Shown piece after piece: positions 7,133 through 14,386 of a stretch of 26,365 bases of DNA. The stretch comes from Megasphaera sp. UBA5897 (GTDB lineage Bacteria; Bacillota; Negativicutes; Veillonellales; Megasphaeraceae), in contig DJEN01000109.1 in assembly GCA_002431345.1 (NCBI GenBank), positions 5,439-31,803 on the forward strand. The letters run 5' to 3'. Every line of letters starts with the position of its first letter. Within the stretch, counting starts at the first letter, position 1. Under the pieces are notes generated by a model. The model saw only the letters and a program-made list of their open reading frames with translations. It was not told where the DNA came from and did no database searches. Made by a program: the position numbers and the translations under genes.

Positions 7133-8278
7133 CTACACCCGTTCCACCAGCAGCGCACAGCCCAAGCCGCCGGCACCGGCAATACTGCAGCATGCCAGCG
7201 TTCCTTGGGTTTGCTGCAGGGCTTTCAGCGCATGCAGTACCAGCATCGCGCCAGTCGCGCCATAGGGATGCCCGTATGCCAAGGCGCCGCCGAGTATGTT
7301 GTATCGTTCCACACATTGCGGATACGCTCTGGCAAAAAGCTCATCAATAACGGCAAAGGCTTCATTGACTTCAAAAACATCTATATTGGCTGCTGTCATT
7401 TGATATTGCCGCAGCAGCTTTTCAATACTTTGCACCGCTCCGATTGGACTTTTCAAGGGATGGGTTCCGACAGCACAGGCCCCTTTGATTTTTCCCCAAG
7501 GACGCCAGCCATATTGTTTGCAGCATGCTTCGGAACAGACGATGAGCATCGCCGCGCCATCGTGCGTCAAACACGTATTGGCTGCCGTCAAAACCTGTCC
7601 CTGCGGCAGTATGCACGGCAGCCGGTCCAGTAATTTTTGACTCATATGCCGGCGAATCCCTTCATCGCTTTGGCTGCCGCATACACTCACTTGTATACTG
7701 CGCAGCACGCCTTCCTGCTCAGCCTGGTACGCCAGCCGATGACTCCGCAGCACCCACGTATCCAACTCTTCGCGGCGGATATGTGCATTGCGTGCTACAG
7801 CTTCTGCACTTTTCGGCATGATGTGTTCATCCCAGCATCCCGGCATAAACTGTGCCGTCATGTATCTGTCCTGTTTTCCCGTATACGCCGGATGATTGGG
7901 ATGGTGGCTGCGGACAGGCTGCGTCGAAACACTTTCAAAGCCGCCGGCAATGCATAGCTGTTCCTGCCCGCAGGCAATTTTGGCACTGGCCGCGGCAATG
8001 CTCTCCAGCCCGCTGCAGCACTGCATATCTATGGTATAAGCCGGTATGGTTTCAGCCATGCCAGCCTGCAGCGCCATGAGACGCGTTATATTGCCGCCGC
8101 CTCCTACGGCATTGCCGCAGACAATACTGTCAATCGCGCTTTCCGGTACATGATACGTTTGGATAAGACGTTGCAATACGCTGGCTCCCAGTACGTCTGC
8201 CGGGACATGACGGTACATGCCGTTATACACACCGATATAACTGCGCAGCCCTCCTACAATATAGACATCTTGGTTCAT
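7133..8278 (-). CDS. Thiolase-family protein, divergent (YhfS-like context)
   Basis: A 381-residue thiolase-fold protein that would condense or cleave acyl-CoA units. The nucleophile Cys87 is present in MQCCSGLESI (the usual CGSG or CASG is CCSG here), NEAFA is intact, and the base histidine lies in GGALAYGHPYGATGA. The C-terminal motif that normally reads CIGGGxG is CCSIAGAGGLG; a gapless alignment from the C-terminus puts Ala where the second catalytic Cys should be. It overlaps bioY by four bases (ATGA), showing translational coupling, and is followed by the ligase. The function may be a specialised acyl-CoA thiolase; it differs clearly from the canonical thlA product at 10043. Confidence 0.85.
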   Translation of the reverse strand: MNQDVYIVGGLRSYIGVYNGMYRHVPADVLGASVLQRLIQTYHVPESAIDSIVCGNAVGGGGNITRLMALQAGMAETIPAYTIDMQCCSGLESIAAASAKIACGQEQLCIAGGFESVSTQPVRSHHPNHPAYTGKQDRYMTAQFMPGCWDEHIMPKSAEAVARNAHIRREELDTWVLRSHRLAYQAEQEGVLRSIQVSVCGSQSDEGIRRHMSQKLLDRLPCILPQGQVLTAANTCLTHDGAAMLIVCSEACCKQYGWRPWGKIKGACAVGTHPLKSPIGAVQSIEKLLRQYQMTAANIDVFEVNEAFAVIDELFARAYPQCVERYNILGGALAYGHPYGATGAMLVLHALKALQQTQGTLACCSIAGAGGLGCALLVERV

Positions 8279-8832
8279 GCCAACTGTCCAAAAATTTTAT
8301 AAATAGGCCGTGCCAGTGCCGCAGCGGCAATACATTTGACAATATCCAAGGGAATAAACGGTAAAACGCCGCTCACAACGGCAGCTTCCCACGGCATGCC
8401 TGTTACCAGTTTCAGTTGAACGACGCCCAGCAAATAAATGCTGGGAATCCCTAAAACAACAGCGACAGCAGCAAACCGTTTAAAATCATAGTGTGTCCCC
8501 TTCAGCCAGGCAATCAGGCCAACAGCCACGACATATCCCCAAATATAGCCGCCTGTTGGGCCGAACATTTTCCCCGGTCCTGCCGTACCGCCTGTAAATA
8601 CGGGGACGCCGATTAAGCCAATACCGATATATACCAGCATTGTCAGGCAGGCCTGCTTCGGCGGCAGTAAAAAAGCAACCAAATTGACTACCAGCGTTTG
8701 CAGCGCAATCGGCGACTGTGAAAATGGAATCGGAATAATAATATAGGCAGAAATACAGTTTAAGGCAATTAATAGTGCCAGCCGTGTTAACATTTCCGTC
8801 TTTGCCATAGTCGTTTTTCTTTCTTTTTTCAT
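8275..8832 (-). CDS. bioY: BioY, biotin ECF transporter S component
   Basis: A 185-residue integral membrane protein with about six helices, the substrate-binding subunit of an energy-coupling-factor biotin importer. Typical BioY elements are visible: ALNCISAYIIIPIPFSQSPI, ALQTLVVNLVAFLL, the GLIGVPVF-GGTAGPGKMFGPTGGYIWG segment (split here) that lines the biotin site, and a conserved FIPLDIVKC near the C-terminus. The energising EcfAAT genes are not in the window, so it must share a common ECF module or act alone. The start at 8832 follows GAGGTG by 6-7 nt, and that Shine-Dalgarno overlaps the stop codon of the preceding gene. BioY genes are commonly BirA-controlled. Confidence 0.93.
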   Translation of the reverse strand: MKKERKTTMAKTEMLTRLALLIALNCISAYIIIPIPFSQSPIALQTLVVNLVAFLLPPKQACLTMLVYIGIGLIGVPVFTGGTAGPGKMFGPTGGYIWGYVVAVGLIAWLKGTHYDFKRFAAVAVVLGIPSIYLLGVVQLKLVTGMPWEAAVVSGVLPFIPLDIVKCIAAAALARPIYKIFGQLA

Positions 8833-8842
8833 CCTATACACC

Positions 8843-9394
8843 TCATGTTGTTCGTATTTGAATCGTGAAAACCTGATGGTCTCGTACATATCCATCCCAT
8901 CGCCCTGCCTCTTGCACAACCGTTACGGTATCATCAGCATACACAGGAGCATGAAAAGACGTTTTCCAATGAAGCGAAGAAACGGCAAGCGTCTGCTGTA
9001 TATACCATAAGATACATAATCCGGGAACGATAGGATGCTCACCGTGGTGAATCGGATTGCTGTCACCGCTTTGGTCAAGGTACTCTTGTATTTCTTCCTT
9101 GGAAAATGCATGCGAAACGATACGCACCTGTTCCGTTTGAAGCTGTGCCGCCGCAGTATGTGCCTTGGGAGATTTTTCCTTGGGCTGGCATACTACACAC
9201 TGCATTTGCTGACATATACAGCCATTCTCATTGGTTCCTTGTATCGTAATACGGCGGCAGGAATGGCGTATAGGGGCCATTTGGGAAACGAAGTGACTCG
9301 CCTGCCCGCTTATGTCAATCCGCACCGTGCCGATACGCCAACCATAAAACAACGCTTGATTGCACTTGGCTAATTCCCGAATCATGGACATCAT
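8843..9394 (-). CDS. MaoC-like hot-dog hydratase-type protein, first gene of the bioY operon
   Basis: A 183-residue soluble protein. Residues 97-118 contain FSKEEIQEYLDQSGDSNPIH, the hydratase-2 motif of (R)-specific enoyl-CoA hydratases, with the catalytic dyad Asp111 and His116; PIVPGLCILWYI then follows as the hot-dog helix. The N-terminal half (about 15-70) ends in a strand pair typical of a second, degenerate hot-dog unit. It would add water to a trans-2-enoyl-thioester. The start at 9394 has GGGAGGTG 6-8 nt upstream; the longer frame would begin at the transcription start. It precedes bioY by 10 bp, with its TGA inside bioY's ribosome site. Assignment to the superfamily is good; the substrate is unknown. 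Confidence 0.75.
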   Translation of the reverse strand: MMSMIRELAKCNQALFYGWRIGTVRIDISGQASHFVSQMAPIRHSCRRITIQGTNENGCICQQMQCVVCQPKEKSPKAHTAAAQLQTEQVRIVSHAFSKEEIQEYLDQSGDSNPIHHGEHPIVPGLCILWYIQQTLAVSSLHWKTSFHAPVYADDTVTVVQEAGRWDGYVRDHQVFTIQIRTT

Positions 9395-9425
9395 CAGTTT
9401 CACCTCCCTGTCTAGGTACGATGGC

Positions 9426-9455
9426 ATTATAGCAAATCCCTGTTTATTTAGTCAA
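9426..9455 (-). promoter_or_regulatory. Promoter of the MaoC-bioY-thiolase-ligase operon
   Basis: Minus strand: TTGACT (9450-9455), an 18-bp spacer, and a perfect TATAAT (9426-9431) with the TGC extension. The -35 lies inside an inverted repeat (9448-9486), suggesting repression. Confidence 0.75.
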
Positions 9456-9486
9456 CCTATTTTTAGTCGTCAATACGGTTAACATT
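9448..9486. promoter_or_regulatory. Candidate operator (inverted repeat, possibly BirA-like)
   Basis: TTAGTCAACC (9448-9457) and GGTTAACATT (9477-9486) form an imperfect inverted repeat resembling the TTGTTAACC...GGTTAACAA biotin operator half-sites. The gap is 19 bp, longer than the roughly 15-16 bp of known BirA sites, so identity is uncertain. A direct repeat TTTAGTC occurs at 9447 and 9462 in the same stretch and may be the real element. Confidence 0.4.
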
Positions 9487-9640
9487 TATACTTCTGCATG
9501 TATCGTGATGCTTTTCACATATATAGCTAATATTTTATTTAGAATTATTCTTATTCAGAAAGGTTTGATTACAAAATATTAACTAGTAAGTAGGTTTTAG
9601 CGTCTTGTATGCCTTTTTTATCTCAACAAGCCCTTAATAT

Positions 9641-9669
9641 GAATATTTAGCATGAGAAATATTCTTTTT
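9641..9669 (+). terminator. Terminator-like hairpin in the gene-free region
   Basis: GAATATTT and AAATATTC form a perfect 8-bp AT-rich stem with an 8-nt loop, followed by TTTTT. No gene ends upstream on this strand, so it may end a small RNA or be fortuitous. Confidence 0.35.
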
Positions 9670-9673
9670 CCCC

Positions 9674-9702
9674 TTGCATTTCTTTGTGAAAAAATGTACT
9701 AT
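9674..9702 (+). promoter_or_regulatory. Candidate upstream promoter of thlA or of a small RNA
   Basis: TTGCAT (9674-9679), a 17-bp spacer and TACTAT (9697-9702). If used for thlA it gives a leader of more than 300 nt. Confidence 0.35.
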
Positions 9703-9861
9703 ATAGACATCGAGATTGTGAAATTTAGAACGCTCGACAATAAAGCATATTTTAATGGACCAATGCTTTTATTTAGTTATTGATTCAGCATACCGGCAGT
9801 GGTTTCAAATGCCGAATTTGAATGTATATTTCTTGTAATACTGCTTCATTGTTCTTGCAAT

Positions 9862-9889
9862 TTGCAGGAAAAGTTTGTACCATTATAAG
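9862..9889 (+). promoter_or_regulatory. Candidate proximal promoter of thlA
   Basis: TTGCAG (9862-9867), a 16-bp spacer and TATAAG (9884-9889). It would give a leader of about 150 nt. Confidence 0.35.
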
Positions 9890-10042
9890 TAAAGATATAT
9901 CGTTGTTATTTTCTTTACGCATATTGTACATGACAATGACGCGTGTATCTTCCAGGCATTGAAATGGGTATGTCTGTATCTTCGTGAATGATGTTACATT
10001 CACATCTATGCGTATTTTAAATTTTTTGAAGGAGTGATTTCC

Positions 10043-11224
10043 GTGAAAGAAGTTGTTATCGTAAGTGCATGCCGTACTGCTATTGGTAAATTCGGCGGTG
10101 GTTTGAAAGACGTTCCGGCTACAGAATTAGGTGCTGTTGTTATCAAAGAAGCTATCAAACGTGCTGGCATTGATGCTAAAATCGTTGATGAAGTTGTTAT
10201 GGGCAACGTTTTACAGGCATCCTTGGGTCAGAACCCAGCCCGTCAGGCTATGATTAAAGCTGGTATGCCTATCGAAACACCGGCTATGACGATTAATAAA
10301 GTTTGCGGTTCCGGTCTTCGCTGCGTATCCTTGGCAGCTCAGCTCATCAAAGCTGGCGACGCTGACGTAGTTGTTGCAGGCGGTATGGAAAACATGTCTG
10401 CTGCTCCATATGCTATTCCTAAAGCTCGTTACGGCTATCGCATGGGCGACGGCAAATTAATCGACTGCATGATCAAAGATGGTCTTTGGGATGCATTCAA
10501 CGATTATCATATGGGCATCACAGCTGAAAACGTTGCTGAAAAATTCGGCGTAACTCGTGAAGACCAGGATAAACTCGGCGTTCGTTCTCAGGTTAGAGCC
10601 TGCGAAGCTATTAAGAGCGGTGCTTTCAAATCTCAGATCGTTCCTGTAACAGTTCATGGCCGCAAAGGCGATACTATTTTTGATACAGATGAATTCCCGC
10701 GTGAAGGTTCCACATTGGAAGGTCTCGCTAAATTGAAACCAGCCTTCAAAAAAGGCGGTACAGTAACAGCTGGCAACGCTTCCGGTATCAACGACGGCGC
10801 TGCTGCATTCGTAGTTATGTCTGCTGACAAAGCAAAAGAACTCGGCCTCAAACCGATGGCTAAAATCGTAAGCTATGCATCTGCTGGCGTAGATCCTTCC
10901 ATCATGGGTACTGGCCCTGTTCCTTCTTCCCGTAAAGCATTGGCTAAAGCTAACCTCGAAGTCAAAGACCTCGACCTCGTTGAAGCTAACGAAGCTTTCG
11001 CAGCTCAGGCTGTATATTGCTGCCGTGAACTCGGTTTCGATATGGACAAAGTCAACATCCACGGCGGTGCTATCGCCCTCGGTCATCCTATCGGAGCTTC
11101 CGGCGCTCGTATCCTCGTTACACTTCTCTATGGCTTGAAAGAAGTTGGCGGTAAATACGGCTTAGCTACACTCTGCATCGGCGGCGGCCAAGGCACAGCT
11201 TGCATCGTAGAAAACATCGACTAA
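10043..11224 (+). CDS. thlA: Acetyl-CoA acetyltransferase (biosynthetic thiolase)
   Basis: A 393-residue enzyme that condenses two acetyl-CoA into acetoacetyl-CoA, the first step of butyrate, butanol or polyhydroxybutyrate routes. All catalytic residues are canonical: Cys88 in NKVCGSGL, His348 in GGAIALGHPIGASGA and Cys378 in LCIGGGQGTA, plus NEAFA. The length is exactly that of the family. GTG at 10043 is the start, with AAGGAG 8 nt upstream; an earlier in-frame GTG at 10034 lies inside that ribosome site. Codon use is strikingly narrow (GCT, GTT, CGT, AAA, GAA), unlike the GCC/GTC-rich neighbours, as expected of a highly expressed gene. Monocistronic, with a UUCG-loop terminator. No other butyrate-pathway genes are in the window. 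Confidence 0.95.
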   Translation: MKEVVIVSACRTAIGKFGGGLKDVPATELGAVVIKEAIKRAGIDAKIVDEVVMGNVLQASLGQNPARQAMIKAGMPIETPAMTINKVCGSGLRCVSLAAQLIKAGDADVVVAGGMENMSAAPYAIPKARYGYRMGDGKLIDCMIKDGLWDAFNDYHMGITAENVAEKFGVTREDQDKLGVRSQVRACEAIKSGAFKSQIVPVTVHGRKGDTIFDTDEFPREGSTLEGLAKLKPAFKKGGTVTAGNASGINDGAAAFVVMSADKAKELGLKPMAKIVSYASAGVDPSIMGTGPVPSSRKALAKANLEVKDLDLVEANEAFAAQAVYCCRELGFDMDKVNIHGGAIALGHPIGASGARILVTLLYGLKEVGGKYGLATLCIGGGQGTACIVENID

Positions 11225-11247
11225 TTCCAACAGTCTAACATATGAAG

Positions 11248-11280
11248 GAAACTGTCACATTCGTGTGGCAGTTTCTTTTA
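11248..11280 (+). terminator. thlA terminator with UUCG tetraloop
   Basis: A 12-bp stem (GAAACTGTCACA pairing with TGTGGCAGTTTC, one T-G pair) is closed by the very stable TTCG loop and followed by a T run. It lies 24 bp after the thlA stop. Confidence 0.9.
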
Positions 11281-11441
11281 TTATGCCCTTTTTTGCCTGT
11301 ACATCATTTCGTACCCCTAGAAAGAATGCCGGTTTTCTGCGTATTGCTGCTCCATTATGAAAACTGCTTTTTAGTATATCCAATTAGAATAGATTTCGTT
11401 ATTTTAGTTCTATTTTTATATAAAAAATTAAAGCAAAAGTA

Positions 11442-11470
11442 TTTAATTTTTCTTACAAAAATGATAGAAT
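11442..11470 (+). promoter_or_regulatory. Promoter of potE
   Basis: TTTAAT (11442-11447), a 17-bp spacer and TAGAAT (11465-11470) with a TGA extension, about 60 bp before the chosen ATG. Confidence 0.5.
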
Positions 11471-11529
11471 TAACTAGCAAAAAATATAAGCACTAAATAA
11501 AAAAACATGATATGAAAGAAGGACTGATA

Positions 11530-12861
11530 ATGAAAACTACCCGTCGTAAAATGTCTTTAGTGCAGCTCACGTTTGTTACTGCTGCCAATATGTTAGGTGC
11601 CGGCATTATTATGCTGCCAACCAAACTTGCCGAAGTCGGTACTATCTCCATTATTTCCTGGATTATTACATCCTTCGGCTCTCTAGCCCTGGCCATGACG
11701 TTTGCCCGATGCGGCATGTTTACAACGAAACCTGGCGGAATGGGCGGTTATTCCGAATACGCCTTTGGGCGAATAGGACATTTTATGGCAAATTATGCCT
11801 ATGCTGTTTCTATCGTTATTGCAAATGTGGCGATTGCTATTTCAGCAGTCGGATACGGTGCCGGTTTTCTTGGCACATCCTTTTCGCCACTGCAAACATG
11901 TTTATATACAATGGCACTGCTTTGGATTGCTGCCGCTTTAAATTTCAGCGGGTCACGGTATTCCGGCAAACTCAGTACTATCACGATTTGGGGTGCTATT
12001 ATTCCTGTTTTAGGCATCTCCCTCATCGGCTGGTATTGGTTTGATGCATCCATTTGGACGGCATCATGGAATCCGGGAAATGTCGGATTTTCTGATGCTG
12101 TAGGCAATTCGATTGCCCTGACGCTTTGGTCTTTCTTAGGCTTGGAATCGGCAGCCGTCAATATGGATGCTGTAGAAAATCCCCGTCGTTCTGTTCCAAT
12201 TGCAACCTTTGTCAGCACGCTGGGCGTAGCCGTCATCTATGTGGCTTCAACCAACGTCATTGCCGGCGTCGTTCCCAATGCAGAAATCCTCAGCTCCAGT
12301 GCTCCCTTTGGTCTGGCATTTTCGTATATGCTAGGTTCTACGGCAGGAAAAATCGTCATGGGACTGATGGTATTTTCCTGTGCAGGCTCCCTGCTTTCCT
12401 GGCAGTTTACCTTGGCCCGCGTATTCAAAACAAGTGCGCAGCGCGGCTTATTTCCGAAAGTATTTGCCAAAGTTACGGATGCCGACGTACCTGTAAAAGG
12501 CATGATTGTTATCCTCATTATGCAGAGCATTTTGGCGTTGATGACGATCAGCCCTACATTAGCAGCCCAATTTGAATTGTTGGCTAATTTGGCTGTCGTA
12601 ACAAATGTCATTCCCTATATTCTTTGCGCTGCTGCGCTGAAATCTATTTTGACTAAAGAACATATCCCCAATGAAGTCTGCAACCGTAATTCGTCTATTT
12701 TCTTAGCCGGCGTATCTATTATTTATTGTATTTACGCCTTAACGACGACAGACGGCGTTACCTTCTTCAGCGGCTGTCTGGCAGCTTTTGCCGGCTGGCT
12801 CATCTACATGGTTCGCTTCAATATTATGAAGCAGCCCATGCTGCAGGAACAATCTAAATAG
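11530..12861 (+). CDS. potE: PotE-type putrescine-ornithine antiporter (APC family)
   Basis: A 443-residue, 12-helix amino acid-polyamine-organocation transporter, nearly collinear with E. coli PotE (439 residues). Shared stretches include GIIMLPTKLAEVGTISIISW, GGMGGYSEYAFGRIGHFMAN, IANVAIAISAVGYG, LWSFLGLESAAVN, STNVIAGVVPN, SSAPFGLAF and LANLAVVTNVIPYIL. The E. coli protein exchanges putrescine for ornithine and is encoded with ornithine decarboxylase for acid resistance. No decarboxylase gene is next to this copy. The start at 11530 is chosen because GAAGGA is 6 nt upstream; the ATG at 11512 has no ribosome site. It ends at a shared bidirectional terminator. Confidence 0.92.
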   Translation: MKTTRRKMSLVQLTFVTAANMLGAGIIMLPTKLAEVGTISIISWIITSFGSLALAMTFARCGMFTTKPGGMGGYSEYAFGRIGHFMANYAYAVSIVIANVAIAISAVGYGAGFLGTSFSPLQTCLYTMALLWIAAALNFSGSRYSGKLSTITIWGAIIPVLGISLIGWYWFDASIWTASWNPGNVGFSDAVGNSIALTLWSFLGLESAAVNMDAVENPRRSVPIATFVSTLGVAVIYVASTNVIAGVVPNAEILSSSAPFGLAFSYMLGSTAGKIVMGLMVFSCAGSLLSWQFTLARVFKTSAQRGLFPKVFAKVTDADVPVKGMIVILIMQSILALMTISPTLAAQFELLANLAVVTNVIPYILCAAALKSILTKEHIPNEVCNRNSSIFLAGVSIIYCIYALTTTDGVTFFSGCLAAFAGWLIYMVRFNIMKQPMLQEQSK

Positions 12862-12873
12862 TCATAACGATGC

Positions 12874-12907
12874 AAAAAAAGCTTGCCTTTAACGGCAAGC
12901 TTTTTAC
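12874..12907. terminator. Bidirectional terminator between potE and the converging permease
   Basis: AAAAAGCTTGCC and GGCAAGCTTTTT form a perfect 12-bp stem with a TTTAAC loop and A/T runs on both sides, serving both converging genes. Confidence 0.9.
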
Positions 12908-12935
12908 ATATATGCAGTTTTAAATGACAGAAACG

Positions 12936-14186
12936 TTACCAGGCAGCCGGCAGCATACCGCAAATACTCAGCACAGCATAGACACCTGCGCTCAGAAACA
13001 CAGCCACTACCAGTCCCTGCATGATAGGATGCGCTGTCCAGCCGCATTTCCATATCGGTTTTTGGTCTCCATGCCTTCGGGCACTGCGCAGCATGACAAC
13101 GGGCAGTATCGACATGATGATGCCGCCAAAAGTCCCTGCACTGAAAATAGCATTGACAAAGCTGACCAAACCGCTGTATGCCAAGATAAACGGCGGCACG
13201 GCAATCGCAATCAGACAGCATGCACGGTTTTTTATATCCGTTTCCGACTTAAATCCCAATCGATCTACCATATTGGTCAAAAAGCTTTCTGCAATAGCCC
13301 AATAGGACGTCAGCATCGCACAAAAAGCGAATAAATTGACGACAATAAAGAAAATTTGATGTCCTAACGCCTTGCCCCACGCCAGAGAAGCAACTTCTGT
13401 AATTTCTTCTGCCGGCAGCATCAAAAAGACGGCAAAGGGCACGACTGCCAAAATAACCAGTGAAATAAGAAACGCTGCGGCAATAGACGGCACGATTTGC
13501 TGCGGCCGATGAGACAGTCCCCGCGATAATTCTGGTACGATATACTGTACGGCATAGCAGAAAACCGTAATATTAAACACAGGAACCGCATAGGTCCAGT
13601 TGGCATAGAGAATATCGGATACAGGGACCTTTGCTGACAAAAAAGAGCCGCCTACCAATAAAATCAGCAATACTACCATGCCGCTGCTCAAAAATTTTTC
13701 TGCGATTCCTGTCGCTTTCAGCCCCAGCCAGACAATGACCGTCGCCGGAACAGCAAACAGTAAGCTTCCTATTTGAACAGAAATTCCAAATAACTCACTC
13801 AAAATTTTGCCGCAGCCACTCGTATACGCAATTAAACTGCAAAACGATGTCGCTCCAACAGAAAAAAATATGACCCATGAGCCCGCCTTTCCGATATACC
13901 GCTGTGCCAGCCCTGAAAGCTGCATCGGCTCTTTTGTACGCATGGTCGTTTCTACGACATACAGCATAGAAACAAAGGAAAAGACGCCGGCTATCACAAG
14001 CCATATCAATAATACAGGCCATCCGGCACTGCGGGACGCATATGCCAATCCTAACACGCCGGAGCCGATGGTAGACCCGACAACAAGCATCGTAGCCTCC
14101 CAAAACGTAAGACGATGAATCTTGAGCGCCGCTTCTTTTTGGGCAGCACCCACTGTGACTTTGTCCAACTCGTTCACATATTCCAT
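12936..14186 (-). CDS. Amino acid permease, aromatic/HAAAP-type
   Basis: A 416-residue membrane transporter with about 11 helices after a roughly 30-residue cytoplasmic N-terminus. WEATMLVVGSTIGSGVLGLAY in the first helix (shown over its conserved part), the GATSFCSLIAYTSG segment and FCYAVQYIVPELSRGL resemble the tryptophan/tyrosine permease and related SLC36/38-like proteins of the amino acid transporter superfamily, which import amino acids with protons. The substrate cannot be assigned. AAAGGGTG lies about 10 nt before the ATG. It has its own promoter at 14241-14269 and converges on potE. Confidence 0.75.
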   Translation of the reverse strand: MEYVNELDKVTVGAAQKEAALKIHRLTFWEATMLVVGSTIGSGVLGLAYASRSAGWPVLLIWLVIAGVFSFVSMLYVVETTMRTKEPMQLSGLAQRYIGKAGSWVIFFSVGATSFCSLIAYTSGCGKILSELFGISVQIGSLLFAVPATVIVWLGLKATGIAEKFLSSGMVVLLILLVGGSFLSAKVPVSDILYANWTYAVPVFNITVFCYAVQYIVPELSRGLSHRPQQIVPSIAAAFLISLVILAVVPFAVFLMLPAEEITEVASLAWGKALGHQIFFIVVNLFAFCAMLTSYWAIAESFLTNMVDRLGFKSETDIKNRACCLIAIAVPPFILAYSGLVSFVNAIFSAGTFGGIIMSILPVVMLRSARRHGDQKPIWKCGWTAHPIMQGLVVAVFLSAGVYAVLSICGMLPAAW

Positions 14187-14240
14187 GACAAGAAAACACC
14201 CTTTCTGTGTAATATGTTACATGATGTCAGCATTCGTCTT

Positions 14241-14269
14241 ATTATATACTAGTTGCCCCAAATGTGCAA
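14241..14269 (-). promoter_or_regulatory. Promoter of the amino acid permease
   Basis: Minus strand: TTGCAC (14264-14269), a 17-bp spacer and a perfect TATAAT (14241-14246). Start of transcription near 14234. Confidence 0.7.
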
Positions 14270-14315
14270 TAAAGATACTCTTTCCATTCCTACATACGGA
14301 TATATGCCTATCGTA

Positions 14316-14370
14316 TAAAACAGAAACGGCCCAGCATACTGTACTATATGCTGAGCCATTCCTGTTTTAT
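14316..14370 (-). terminator. Terminator of the PLP lyase gene
   Basis: A 21-bp stem: AAACAGGAATGGCTCAGCATA pairs with a partner differing at three places, all giving G-U pairs on the minus-strand transcript, with an 8-nt loop and a following T run. It lies 17 bp after the stop. Confidence 0.8.
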
Positions 14371-14386
14371 ATAGATAATATTACTG

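Larger units (their letters stand above)
9395..10042. other. 648-bp gene-free region upstream of thlA
   Basis: Besides the bioY-operon promoter and operator at its left end, this AT-rich stretch holds no convincing gene. It contains a hairpin with T run (9641-9669), a bulged 10-bp inverted repeat (9739-9773), a 7-bp inverted repeat TTCAAAT/ATTTGAA (9804-9822), an exact GTGAATG/CATTCAC repeat (9984-10003) 40 bp before thlA, and at least two promoter-like pairs on the plus strand. A long leader or a small RNA is possible. The only minus-strand open frame lacks a ribosome site. Confidence 0.5.
11225..11529. other. Intergenic region between thlA and potE
   Basis: It holds the thlA terminator (11248-11280), about 160 bp of AT-rich sequence in which I see nothing, and the potE promoter (11442-11470). 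An 84-codon open frame here starts inside the terminator stem without a ribosome site and is not considered a gene. Confidence 0.6.

Noticed and set aside
7104..7316. N-terminal extension of the acyl ligase
   Set aside because: The extra residues are Arg/Cys-rich, are read from the thiolase gene in another frame, and no ribosome site precedes the distal ATG.
9785..10003. 72-codon minus-strand open frame upstream of thlA
   Set aside because: It starts with GTG, has no Shine-Dalgarno, no recognisable domain, and overlaps the likely thlA promoter region.
11242..11496. 84-codon plus-strand open frame after thlA
   Set aside because: It begins at the thlA terminator stem, lacks a ribosome site and reads as hydrophobic AT-rich noise up to the potE promoter.
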